Positions 1 through 6,677 of a DNA stretch of 11,380 bases are shown here, one piece after another. The position numbers were made by a program, and so were the translations under genes. Within the stretch, counting starts at the first letter, position 1. Each line of letters begins with the position of its first letter. The DNA is from Pseudomonadota bacterium (GTDB lineage: Bacteria > Pseudomonadota > Alphaproteobacteria > Ferrovibrionales > Ferrovibrionaceae): positions 1 to 11,380 of the forward strand of contig JAEYTW010000077.1 of the NCBI GenBank assembly GCA_023433835.1, in the 5' to 3' direction. The notes under the pieces were generated by a model, which was not told the DNA's origin, searched no databases, and saw nothing but the letters and a program-made list of their open reading frames with translations.

Positions 1-1596
1 GCGCACCACCGCCCCGATCCGGTAGCTGGCGCGCGACGGCGCATCGGCCGGTGCGGGCGGGCTGACGATACCGACATTGTGCCCGCCGCTGGCCAGCACG
101 AAGGTGACGTCGGACTGGCTCAGCCAGGTCAGCTTGTAGACCGACTTCCACGGCGCGATATGATCGCGCTCGGTACCCACCAGGAACATCGGCACATCGA
201 TGTCGGCCAGCAGCACCGGCTTGCCGCCAACCGCATAGCGTCCCTCGGCCAGATCGTTGTCGAGAAACAGCCGGCGCAGGTATTCCGCATGCATGCGAAA
301 CGGCATGCGGGTCGCATCGGCGTTCCAGGCGGTCAGGTCCGTCAGCCCGGCGCGGTCGCCCAGCAGGTACTGGCGGATCATGCGCGACCAGACGAGGTCG
401 TTGGACCGCAGCAACTGGAATGCCCCGGCCATCTGGGTGGTATCGAGATAGCCGCGATCCCACATCATGTCCTCCAGCCACGTCACCTGGCTGTGGTTGA
501 TGAACAGCATCAGCTCGCCCGCCTCGGTGAAGTCGACCTGGGCCGCCAGCATCGACAACGTGCGGAACGGCGATCGCCGCAGCGCGGCGAGATGGGCGGC
601 GGCGATGCTCAGCAGCGTCCCGCCGAGGCAGTAGCCGACGCCATGCACCGCCATGCCGGGCAGGATCCCGGCTATGGCCTCGAGCGCCGCGAGCGGCCCG
701 AGCCGCAGGTAGTCTTCCATGCCGAGGTCGCGATCGCTTTCGTCGGGGTTGCGCCACGAAATCATGAAGACCGTATGACCGCGGCCGACCAGATATCGCA
801 CCAGGCTGTTCGCCGGCGACAGGTCGAGGATGTAGTATTTCATGATCCAGGCGGGCACGACCAGGATGGGTTCGGGAAAGGCGGTCGCCGTGGACGGCGC
901 ATACTGGATCAGCTCGATCAGCCGGTTGCGATAGACCACCTTGCCCGGCGTCGCCGCCACCTCATGCCCGGGCCGGAAACCCGCGTCGGCCGTGGCCGGC
1001 CTGCCCAGCAGCAGTCGCCAGGCATCCTCCATCGCATTCTGCCAGCCGTGGCGGAGGTTCTGCCCGCCGGTCCGGGCGGTGACGCGCAGCACTTCCGGAT
1101 TGGTCCAGGGGAAGTTCGCGGGGCATACCGCATCGAGAATCTGGCGCGCGGCAAAGCGGACGATATCGGCATGGCGCGGATCCACGCCGCGCACGCCGGT
1201 CGTGGCGTTGTGCCACCATTGCTGGGTGAACAGGAATGATTGCCACAGCAGGCTGAATGGCGGGCGCTGCCAGTCCGGCGCATCGAACCGATGATCGCCG
1301 GCCAGCGGCGAAATGGCCGGCGGGGTGTCCGGAACCAGCGGCGACTGGGCCGCGAAGTGAAGCAGGCGTATCCACTTGCGATAGGCCTTGCGCACCAGAT
1401 CCGCCTGCTTGGCGGGCGCGTTGGCAAGATGGATACCCCAGTCCGACCATGCTTCCAGCAACGCCGCCGGCGACAGGCCGCCGGTGAACTGGCTTTGCCA
1501 GGCGTGGATCTGCCGATCGATGGCGAAGCTCTCTTCATCGGCAGGGTGATCGTCGGGGCCCGACGGCCCCGACGGTATCGGCTCGGCGGTTTCCAC
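1..1596 (-). CDS. phaC: Class I-type poly(3-hydroxyalkanoate) synthase, C-terminus cut by left edge
   Basis: Polymerises (R)-3-hydroxyacyl-CoA into PHA at the surface of cytoplasmic granules. The minus frame is open for 532 codons from GTG 1596 to base 1 and has no stop, so the 3' end lies off the window. Visible: an N-terminal alpha-helical region (about residues 20-200), then the alpha/beta-hydrolase core. The lipase-like box GYCLGG carries the nucleophile Cys323, ERDHIAPW carries Asp478, and SGGHNVGIVSPP carries His506. These lie very near the Cys319/Asp480/His508 triad of the Cupriavidus enzyme, and the length fits a class I synthase lacking only its last few dozen residues. The GTG start is chosen because an in-frame TGA (the phasin stop) lies 9 nt upstream and no other reasonable start exists for dozens of codons. 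The gene directly follows the phasin-like gene, so the two should share a transcript. Family assignment is firm; substrate chain length cannot be told. Confidence 0.93.
   Translation of the reverse strand, partial: METAEPIPSGPSGPDDHPADEESFAIDRQIHAWQSQFTGGLSPAALLEAWSDWGIHLANAPAKQADLVRKAYRKWIRLLHFAAQSPLVPDTPPAISPLAGDHRFDAPDWQRPPFSLLWQSFLFTQQWWHNATTGVRGVDPRHADIVRFAARQILDAVCPANFPWTNPEVLRVTARTGGQNLRHGWQNAMEDAWRLLLGRPATADAGFRPGHEVAATPGKVVYRNRLIELIQYAPSTATAFPEPILVVPAWIMKYYILDLSPANSLVRYLVGRGHTVFMISWRNPDESDRDLGMEDYLRLGPLAALEAIAGILPGMAVHGVGYCLGGTLLSIAAAHLAALRRSPFRTLSMLAAQVDFTEAGELMLFINHSQVTWLEDMMWDRGYLDTTQMAGAFQLLRSNDLVWSRMIRQYLLGDRAGLTDLTAWNADATRMPFRMHAEYLRRLFLDNDLAEGRYAVGGKPVLLADIDVPMFLVGTERDHIAPWKSVYKLTWLSQSDVTFVLASGGHNVGIVSPPAPADAPSRASYRIGAVVR
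1551..1574 (-). other. Perfect 10-bp hairpin in the 5' coding region of phaC
   Basis: CGTCGGGGCC, a CGAC loop, and GGCCCCGACG form a perfect GC-rich stem with a 4-nt loop. It starts 22 nt downstream of the first base of the phaC GTG codon and encodes part of a Pro/Ser/Gly-rich, probably flexible N-terminus. No U-run follows on the minus strand, so it is not a classical terminator. It could slow ribosome entry or block 3'-to-5' RNA decay and so protect the upstream phasin message. A by-product of GC-rich Pro/Gly codons is also possible. Confidence 0.5.
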
Positions 1597-1605
1597 CGGC
1601 CCGGC

Positions 1606-1971
1606 TCAGGTCTCCTTGCGCGGCGCGGGCGGTTTGGCCGCCGGCCAGAAGGGAAACGACCCCGCGGCGATCTGCGCCAGCCGCTGGCCTTCCTCGAAAT
1701 AATCCTGCGTCGCCGTCATCGCCCAGTTGCGCTGGACATCGACGATCTCGGCGAGCGTCGTACAGTCGCTGATCGCCGCACCGAATTTCTCGTCGGCCCG
1801 CAGCCGCTGGTCGTAGAAGCGCAGGATTTCGTTGCGCCAGTCGCTGCAGGCCTGAACGCAGGCCTGCCCGGATTGCATGAGCCCGTCGAACGCCGGGCCG
1901 TTGGTCATCATCGCCGTCACGAACGGGAAGCCGGTGTCGGCGGCGTCTTTCTTGGTCTGATGGTTTGCCAC
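1606..1971 (-). CDS. Phasin-like PHA granule-associated protein
   Basis: Protein of 121 residues, predicted to be soluble and mostly alpha-helical, with no signal peptide. Residues about 40-105 (CSDWRNEILRFYDQRL, then a DVQRNWAMTATQDYFEEGQRL segment) resemble the amphipathic helices of the phasin family: an aromatic-rich E-I-x-x-F pattern, then a block like 'VDxQRxWA...Y'. Phasins coat PHA granules, limit their size and can stimulate the synthase. The C-terminus is Pro/Lys rich (PAAKPPAPRKET). The start is GTG 1971, preceded by AGGAG with 7-nt spacing. The next gene is the PHA synthase, in the same reading frame after a 9-nt gap, which strongly supports a granule role. The predicted promoter with a perfect FNR/FixK box lies immediately upstream. 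Small phasins diverge fast, so the role rests on context as much as on sequence. Confidence 0.8.
   Translation of the reverse strand: MANHQTKKDAADTGFPFVTAMMTNGPAFDGLMQSGQACVQACSDWRNEILRFYDQRLRADEKFGAAISDCTTLAEIVDVQRNWAMTATQDYFEEGQRLAQIAAGSFPFWPAAKPPAPRKET
1612..1617 (-). promoter_or_regulatory. Distant Shine-Dalgarno of phaC
   Basis: AAGGAG lies inside the last codons of the phasin gene, 15 nt before the phaC GTG start, which is longer than the usual 5-9 nt. With a GTG start and a strong hairpin just downstream, phaC translation probably depends on ribosomes finishing the phasin gene (coupling). Confidence 0.5.
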
Positions 1972-1990
1972 GTACGATCTCCTGTGAAAT

Positions 1991-2004
1991 TGCCGGTGCC
2001 GGCA
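1991..2004 (-). other. Small hairpin at predicted 5' end of phasin mRNA
   Basis: TGCCG-GCAC-CGGCA on the minus strand is a 5-bp stem (6 bp if the loop is tightened). It begins at the base predicted as transcription start from the FNR-box geometry (about 2004). It could stabilise the 5' end of the phasin-phaC message. Short and GC-rich, so chance is possible. Confidence 0.3.
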
Positions 2005-2010
2005 GGATCA

Positions 2011-2016
2011 ACTATC
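2011..2016 (-). promoter_or_regulatory. Predicted -10 element of the phasin-phaC promoter
   Basis: GATAGT on the minus strand, 22 nt downstream of the FNR/FixK box at 2039-2052. This spacing fits a class II FNR promoter with the box centred at -41.5 and a start near 2004, giving a leader of about 33 nt. No -35 element is needed or seen. Confidence 0.55.
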
Positions 2017-2038
2017 GAGGGGTATCGCGCAGGCAGCC

Positions 2039-2052
2039 TTGATCATGATCAA
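2039..2052 (-). promoter_or_regulatory. Perfect FNR/FixK box upstream of phasin-phaC
   Basis: TTGATCATGATCAA is an exact match to the FNR/FixK consensus TTGAT-N4-ATCAA, and the spacer CATG makes the whole 14-mer a perfect palindrome. It lies 68 nt upstream of the phasin GTG, and its centre is 41.5 nt before the predicted start. The TGA stop codon of the upstream ATPase gene (2051-2049) is made from the first half-site. In alphaproteobacteria, FNR- or FixK-type regulators bind such sites and activate genes at low oxygen. Which of the two acts here cannot be told. Confidence 0.85.
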
Positions 2053-4598
2053 CCCCCCGCCGCTTTGCCGGCCCTTCGCCGGTAAAAGCGCAGGAAAGAC
2101 CTCTTGGCGAGCTGGGCGAGAACCAGATAGCACACGCTCAGCCCGGCGAGCGCCGCAAAGAAATCGAGTGGCAGGGGGACGAGCCCGAACCAGGCCCCGA
2201 CCGGCAGATACGGCAGCAGGCCTGCCAGCACGACGGCGCCCAGCGCGGTTGCGGCGAGCAATGGATGCGGCCTGGCGCGCAGCGGGTTGCCGCCGGTGCG
2301 GATGACGAAGATGACCAGTACCTGGGTCGCCAGCGATTCCACGAACCACCCGGTCTGGAACTGCGCCATGCCGGCCCGGAAAACCCAGAGCAGGATGCCG
2401 AAGGTCAGCAGATCGAACAACGAACTGAGCAGGCCGAGAGCGAGCATGAAACCGCGAACGAAACCGATATCCCAACGCTGCGGCGCGGAAAGCGCGGCCG
2501 CATCGACCTCGTCGACCGGGATCGGCACCTGCGAGACATCGTAGAGCAGGTTGTTCAGCAACACCTGGATCGGCTGCATCGGCAGGAACGGCAGCAGCAG
2601 CGAGGCTGCCGCCATCGAGCACATGTTGCCGAAGTTCGAGCTGGTCCCCATCATCACGTATTTCATGATGTTGGCGTAGGTTCGCCGCCCTTCGCGCACG
2701 CCCGTCTCGATCACGCCGAGATCACGTTCCAGCAGGATCAGGTCGGCCGCGTCCTTGGCGACGTCGACCGCACTGTCGACCGAGATGCCGACATCGGCGG
2801 CATGAAGGGAGGGCGCGTCGTTGATGCCGTCGCCGAGATAGCCGACCGTATGGCCGCGCCGCTTCAGCGCCAGGATGATCCGGTGCTTCTGCGCCGGGGT
2901 GACCCGGCAGAACAGATCGACGCGCTCGACGCGGGCCAGCAGGGCTTCGTCGCTCAGCCCCTCCAGCTCGGCGCCGGTCAGCATCGCGTCCACGCCGATG
3001 CCGATCTCGGCACAGACATGCCGGGCGACGAATTCGTTGTCGCCGGTGAGCACCTTGGTAACGACACCCAGCCGGCGCAGATCCCCGATCGCGGCGGCGG
3101 CCGAGGCCTTGGGCGGATCGACGAACACGGCAAAGCCGGCGAAGATCAACCCGGCCTCGTCGGCCACGACGGCCTTGGCCTGGTCGGGCGCGGCCGGCCG
3201 CCACGCGATGCCGAGCAGCCGGCTGCCCGCCCGGCTCAGCCTCTCGAATGTCGCAAGGGCATCGCCGCGCGCGGCAGCGTCGAGCGGCAGGGTTTTTCCG
3301 GCGCCGCCCGCCTCCATGCGATCGCAGAGGACCAGCACGTCTTCCGGCGCGCCCTTGGCGATCAGCAGGCGCTCGCCGTCGCGCTCGACCAGCACGGATA
3401 CCCGCCGGCGCTCGAAGCCGAACGGGATTTCGTCGATCTTGCGCCAGCCGGCGGCGCCGGGGCAGTCCCGTTCCAGAACGGCCGCGTCGAGCGGGCTGCG
3501 CAGGCCGGTCTCGAAGCGGCTGTTGAGCCAGGCCAGTTCGAAGACGCGCGGGCTGTCGCAGCCGTCCGGCCCGACATGGCCCGCCAGGCTGATGCGGGCT
3601 TCGGTCAGGGTGCCGGTCTTGTCGGTGCACAGCACATCCATGGCGCCGAGGTCGTGGATTGCCGCCAGCCGCTTGACGATCACCTTGCGGGCCGCCAGGC
3701 GGATGGCACCCCGCGCCAGCGTCACCGACAGCACCATCGGCAGCAATTCGGGGGTGAGGCCCACCGCCAGCGCCAGCGCGAACTGGAAGGATTCGAGCAT
3801 CGGCCGCTGCAGCGCCAGGTTGACCATCAGCACGAACAGTACCAGCGGTACCGTCAGGCGGATTATCATCATCCCGAACTGGTGCACGCCGCGCTCGAGC
3901 GCTGCCGGCGGCGCCGCTGTTCTCAGGGTGTCCGCGATCTGGCCGAGTTGCGTGTTCGAGCCGGTTTCGACGACGAACAAGCTCGCCGACCCGCTGATCA
4001 CCGAGCAGCCGGCAAACGCGGCGCTCGCCTGGCTTCCGGCCGCGTCCCCGATCGCCTGCTTCTCGCCGGGATAGGCCTCGCCGGTCAGGAGCGCTTCGTT
4101 GACGAAGAAATCCCGGGCTTCGAGCAGCAGGCCGTCGGCGGGAACGAGGTCGCCGGCGGCCAGCCGCACGATGTCGCCGGGCACGATCTCGGCCACGGGG
4201 ACCCGCCGTTCCGTGCCGTCGCGCAGGACGAGTTCGTTCAGGCCGACCGACAGCTTCAGCTTTTCGGCCGCCGCGCCCGCCCGATGTTCCTGCACGGTGT
4301 CGAGCGTGACGCTCAGGATCACCATGGCGGCGATGATGACGAAACTGGCCTGGTCGCCGGTAATCGCGGACAACACCGCGGCGCCGAGCAGCACCATGAC
4401 CAGCGGGTTGCGGAATCGGGCGGCGAATTGCCGCAGCAGGGATTGCCGAGATTCCCGGCGGACGAGATTGGGGCCGTTGCGCTCCAGCCGCCGGGCGGCC
4501 TCGACGGTGGACAGGCCGCCGGTCCCGCAGTCGAGCTGGCGGCGGGTATCGGCGAGCGACCTGTTCCAGAACGCCTCTCCGGATCTTGGATCGGCCAT
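2049..4598 (-). CDS. mgtA: P-type ATPase of the MgtA/MgtB Mg2+-import type (P3B)
   Basis: Inner-membrane ATP-driven cation pump of 849 residues, slightly shorter than E. coli MgtA (about 898). Order: soluble N-terminus; M1-M2 (about 64-102); actuator domain with TGEA (172-175); M3-M4 with LTPELLPM (281-288); phosphorylation motif DKTGTLT with Asp326; nucleotide domain with KGAPE (415-419); hinge GDGINDAP (589-596); then M5-M10, including NNLLYDVSQ (682-690) followed by PIPVDEVD. The LTPE-LPM and LLYDVSQ blocks are typical of the Mg2+ importers rather than Ca2+ or heavy-metal pumps, and no N-terminal metal-binding CxxC domain exists. ATG 4598 is preferred because GAGG precedes it at good spacing; a more upstream start at 4652 would lie inside the FNR box and ahead of the predicted transcription start. 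Substrate is inferred from family; a related cation is possible. Confidence 0.88.
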   Translation of the reverse strand: MADPRSGEAFWNRSLADTRRQLDCGTGGLSTVEAARRLERNGPNLVRRESRQSLLRQFAARFRNPLVMVLLGAAVLSAITGDQASFVIIAAMVILSVTLDTVQEHRAGAAAEKLKLSVGLNELVLRDGTERRVPVAEIVPGDIVRLAAGDLVPADGLLLEARDFFVNEALLTGEAYPGEKQAIGDAAGSQASAAFAGCSVISGSASLFVVETGSNTQLGQIADTLRTAAPPAALERGVHQFGMMIIRLTVPLVLFVLMVNLALQRPMLESFQFALALAVGLTPELLPMVLSVTLARGAIRLAARKVIVKRLAAIHDLGAMDVLCTDKTGTLTEARISLAGHVGPDGCDSPRVFELAWLNSRFETGLRSPLDAAVLERDCPGAAGWRKIDEIPFGFERRRVSVLVERDGERLLIAKGAPEDVLVLCDRMEAGGAGKTLPLDAAARGDALATFERLSRAGSRLLGIAWRPAAPDQAKAVVADEAGLIFAGFAVFVDPPKASAAAAIGDLRRLGVVTKVLTGDNEFVARHVCAEIGIGVDAMLTGAELEGLSDEALLARVERVDLFCRVTPAQKHRIILALKRRGHTVGYLGDGINDAPSLHAADVGISVDSAVDVAKDAADLILLERDLGVIETGVREGRRTYANIMKYVMMGTSSNFGNMCSMAAASLLLPFLPMQPIQVLLNNLLYDVSQVPIPVDEVDAAALSAPQRWDIGFVRGFMLALGLLSSLFDLLTFGILLWVFRAGMAQFQTGWFVESLATQVLVIFVIRTGGNPLRARPHPLLAATALGAVVLAGLLPYLPVGAWFGLVPLPLDFFAALAGLSVCYLVLAQLAKRSFLRFYRRRAGKAAGG

Positions 4599-4623
4599 GA
4601 CGCCACCTCGTCGTTGCAAGGCG

Positions 4624-4629
4624 CTTATC
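4624..4629 (-). promoter_or_regulatory. Predicted -10 element of the ATPase promoter
   Basis: GATAAG on the minus strand, 22 nt downstream of the shared FNR/FixK box, the same offset and nearly the same hexamer as at the phasin promoter. Predicted start about 4617, leaving a leader of only about 19 nt, too short for an mgtL-like leader peptide or Mg2+-sensing riboswitch. Confidence 0.55.
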
Positions 4630-4651
4630 ATCGGTTGCGGGCAAGGCGGCA

Positions 4652-4665
4652 TTGATCTCGATCAA
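4652..4665. promoter_or_regulatory. Perfect FNR/FixK box shared by divergent operons
   Basis: TTGATCTCGATCAA matches TTGAT-N4-ATCAA exactly. It lies in the 124-bp gap between the divergent ATPase (ATG 4598) and universal stress protein (ATG 4723) genes. A box centred at 4658.5 puts class II (-41.5) starts at about 4617 on the minus strand and about 4700 on the plus strand, each followed by a short leader and a Shine-Dalgarno. One dimer could therefore activate either direction, though steric competition between the two polymerases is likely. Confidence 0.87.
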
Positions 4666-4687
4666 GGCTTTCGCCCCTCCGCCCGCA

Positions 4688-4694
4688 CTAGATA
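4688..4694 (+). promoter_or_regulatory. Predicted -10 element of the usp-rbbA operon promoter
   Basis: CTAGATA lies 22-23 nt downstream of the FNR/FixK box. The best hexamer is TAGATA, a weaker match to TATAAT than the GATA-type elements on the minus strand. Predicted start about 4700, with a leader of about 23 nt before ATG 4723. Confidence 0.45.
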
Positions 4695-4722
4695 CGTCGG
4701 CACACAGCAGGAGCAGCAGGTG

Positions 4723-5589
4723 ATGATCAGGACCATCCTCGTGCCGCTGGCCGGCGATTCCGCCGGCACGCCCGACACGCTGGAAACCGCGGGCAATCTT
4801 GCGGGAGTTTTCGGCGCCCATCTCGTCTGCCTTCATGTGCGCACGGACGGGACCGCGTATCTGGAAGGGCTCATCGGGGGGGCCGCGCTGGGCTCGATAC
4901 CGGCCGAGGAACTGGCCGGGCTGATAGATCGCGACGGCGACAAGCGTTGCCAGGCGGCGCGCGCGCAATTCGACGAATTCTGTGCCCGCCGCGCCATTCC
5001 GGTGCTGACCCAGGCCTCGGCCGCGCGCGAAGGCATCTCGGCGGAACTGCAGGTCGAGTATGGTGATCCGGCCGACGCGGTGGCCAGCGCCGGGCGGGTG
5101 TGCGACCTGACCGTCATGCGCCGGCCGACCGATACCGGGTTACCGCAGGGCGTCATGCACGCAGCGTTGTTCGAAACCGGGCGCCCGCTGCTGCTGGCGG
5201 GTCCGAAACCCACGGCTGCCTATGCCCGGATCGCGATCGGCTGGCGCCCGGGGCCCGAGGCCGCGCGGGCGGTGGCCGCCGCCATGCCGTTCCTGGAGCG
5301 GGCGAAGGCGATCGACGTCGTCTGTGTCGATGCCGACGCGGCCCATCGCCTGGATGCCCAGCGGCTGGTGGACAATCTGCGCTGGCGCGGCCTCACGGCC
5401 GCAGCGCGGCCCGTCGTGTCCGATGGCGACAGCGAGGGCGAAGCCCTGCTGGCCGCCGTCAGAAGCAGCGACAGCGACCTCCTCGTCATGGGCGGCTTCG
5501 GGCACAATCGCTTTCGCCAGTTCGCCATCGGCGGCGTCAGCCGGCATGTTCTCCAGCACAGCGACTGCGCTGTGCTGCTCGCTCACTGA
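4723..5589 (+). CDS. Tandem-domain universal stress protein (UspA family)
   Basis: Cytoplasmic protein of 288 residues with two UspA folds. Domain 1 (about 1-160) opens with the typical strand MIRTILVPL; domain 2 (about 166-288) opens with YARIAIGW. Domain 2 ends with a nucleotide-binding pattern of the family: LLVMGGFGHNRFRQFAIGG, i.e. G257-x2-G260-x9-G270, followed by GVSRHVL. Domain 1 lacks a clear copy (its last strand reads DLTVMRRP), so only the second half is likely to bind ATP. Such tandem Usps are often induced by low oxygen or stress, and their exact activity is usually unknown. Start: ATG 4723 with AGGAG at 4709-4713; a GTG at 4720 is possible. It is the first gene of a plus-strand operon and shares the FNR/FixK box with the divergent ATPase. 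Confidence 0.9.
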   Translation: MIRTILVPLAGDSAGTPDTLETAGNLAGVFGAHLVCLHVRTDGTAYLEGLIGGAALGSIPAEELAGLIDRDGDKRCQAARAQFDEFCARRAIPVLTQASAAREGISAELQVEYGDPADAVASAGRVCDLTVMRRPTDTGLPQGVMHAALFETGRPLLLAGPKPTAAYARIAIGWRPGPEAARAVAAAMPFLERAKAIDVVCVDADAAHRLDAQRLVDNLRWRGLTAAARPVVSDGDSEGEALLAAVRSSDSDLLVMGGFGHNRFRQFAIGGVSRHVLQHSDCAVLLAH

Positions 5590-5600
5590 GAGGCGTGGCG

Positions 5601-6677
5601 ATGACCCGATCGGAGGTACCGCCGCCCGGGCAATCGACCGGTGCGCTGGTGCCGGCCCTCGGCCCTGCCCCGCCGCCCGTCCCCGTCAGGGCGGCGAAAC
5701 CGGAAGGCCGGCCTCGCCGGCGAGCGCGCATCGCCTGGCTCGTCATCGTGCTGGTCGCCCTCGGTGCGGCCGGCTATGGCGCCCGGCTGTGGTGGCTGGC
5801 CGAAGCCCGCGCGATCCCGGCGGGAATCGCGGTCGGCAATGGGCGGCTGGAAGCGCAGGAGGTCGACATCGCGACCAAATTCGCCGGCCGGATCGCCGAG
5901 GTGCTGGTCGACGAGGGCGACTCGGTCGAGGCCGGGCAGATCGTCGGCCGGATGGACAGCCAGGAATTACTCGCCAGCCTGCGCCAGGCCGAGGCGCGCG
6001 TCCAGCAGGCCCGCGAGCAGCAGCGCCTGGCCACGGCCCAGATCGCCGATGCCCAGGCCCGCCGGGGCCTGGCCCGACAGGAACTCGACCGCGCGCAGAC
6101 ATTGCTCGACCGCGGTACGGGCACCCGCCAGCAGGCCGACATGCGGCGGGCGGAGATGACGGCGGCCACGGCGGCCGTTGCCGCCGCCGAGGCCCAGCAT
6201 GCCAACGCGACCCAGGCGATCGCGGCCGCGCGGGCCGAAGTCGACCGCATTCAGACCAACCTGGACGACGCGACGCTGCGGGCACCGCGCGCCGGCCGGA
6301 TCCAGTATCGCCTGGCCGAACCGGGCGAGGTGCTGGCCGCCGGCGGACGGATCCTGACCCTGATCGATCTCGACAATGTCTACATGACCTTCTTCCTGCC
6401 CGAGCGCGAGGCCGGCCTGCTGGCGATCGGCGCCGAGGCGCGGGTGCTGCTCGATGCCCGCCCCGACCGGCCGCTGCCGGCCCGCATCACCTTCGTCTCG
6501 GCCAAGGCGCAGTTCACGCCCAAGGAAGTCGAAACGGCGACCGAACGGCAAAAGCTGATGTTCCGGGTCAAGGCGCGCCTGCTCGACCCCGGCCTGCCGC
6601 TGATCAAGCCCGGCCTGCCCGGCCTCGCTTTCGCCCGATACGACGATGCGGTGGCATGGCCGTCGCGCCTGCAGTGA
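5601..6677 (+). CDS. yhiI: HlyD-family periplasmic membrane-fusion protein (YhiI-like)
   Basis: Adaptor subunit of an ABC transporter, 358 residues. A Pro/Arg-rich cytoplasmic N-terminus (1-42) precedes one membrane anchor (about 44-62, IAWLVIVLVALGAAGYG). Next come the first half of the biotinyl-lipoyl-like domain (about 80-120, with GRIAEVLVDEGDSVEAGQ), a long alanine/arginine/glutamine-rich coiled-coil hairpin (about 123-222), and the second lipoyl half (TLRAPRAGRIQYRLAEPGE, 225-243). A beta-barrel region with FTPKEVETATERQKLMFRVKAR (305-326) completes it. Length and gene order match E. coli YhiI, encoded beside rbbA. ATG 5601 has GAGAGG 7 nt upstream that overlaps the stop codon of the stress-protein gene, so translation is probably coupled. 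No outer-membrane TolC-like partner is in the window. The substrate is unknown. Confidence 0.9.
   Translation: MTRSEVPPPGQSTGALVPALGPAPPPVPVRAAKPEGRPRRRARIAWLVIVLVALGAAGYGARLWWLAEARAIPAGIAVGNGRLEAQEVDIATKFAGRIAEVLVDEGDSVEAGQIVGRMDSQELLASLRQAEARVQQAREQQRLATAQIADAQARRGLARQELDRAQTLLDRGTGTRQQADMRRAEMTAATAAVAAAEAQHANATQAIAAARAEVDRIQTNLDDATLRAPRAGRIQYRLAEPGEVLAAGGRILTLIDLDNVYMTFFLPEREAGLLAIGAEARVLLDARPDRPLPARITFVSAKAQFTPKEVETATERQKLMFRVKARLLDPGLPLIKPGLPGLAFARYDDAVAWPSRLQ

Noticed and set aside
79..1239. Plus-strand open frame opposite phaC
   Set aside because: The opposite strand carries the complete PHA synthase Cys-Asp-His triad; the plus product resembles nothing.
1551..1574. Rho-independent terminator
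   Set aside because: Strong stem but it lies inside the phaC coding region and is not followed by a T-run on either strand.
1535..2011. Alternative minus-strand frame over the phasin gene (158 codons)
   Set aside because: Arg/Ala-rich out-of-frame translation; the phasin-like frame has a Shine-Dalgarno, helix pattern and co-operonic logic.
2005..2012. Additional FNR half-site (TTGAT on the minus strand)
   Set aside because: No matching ATCAA half at the right spacing; a lone pentamer is expected by chance.
4599..4652. Upstream start (4652) adding 18 residues to the ATPase
   Set aside because: It would begin inside the FNR/FixK box and ahead of the predicted transcription start; ATG 4598 has its own Shine-Dalgarno.
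2265..4655. Very long open frame on the plus strand opposite the Mg-type ATPase
   Set aside because: It is antisense to a gene with clear P-type ATPase motifs, its product is Gln/Arg/His-rich low-complexity text with no recognisable domain, and such shadows are expected from the third-position GC bias.
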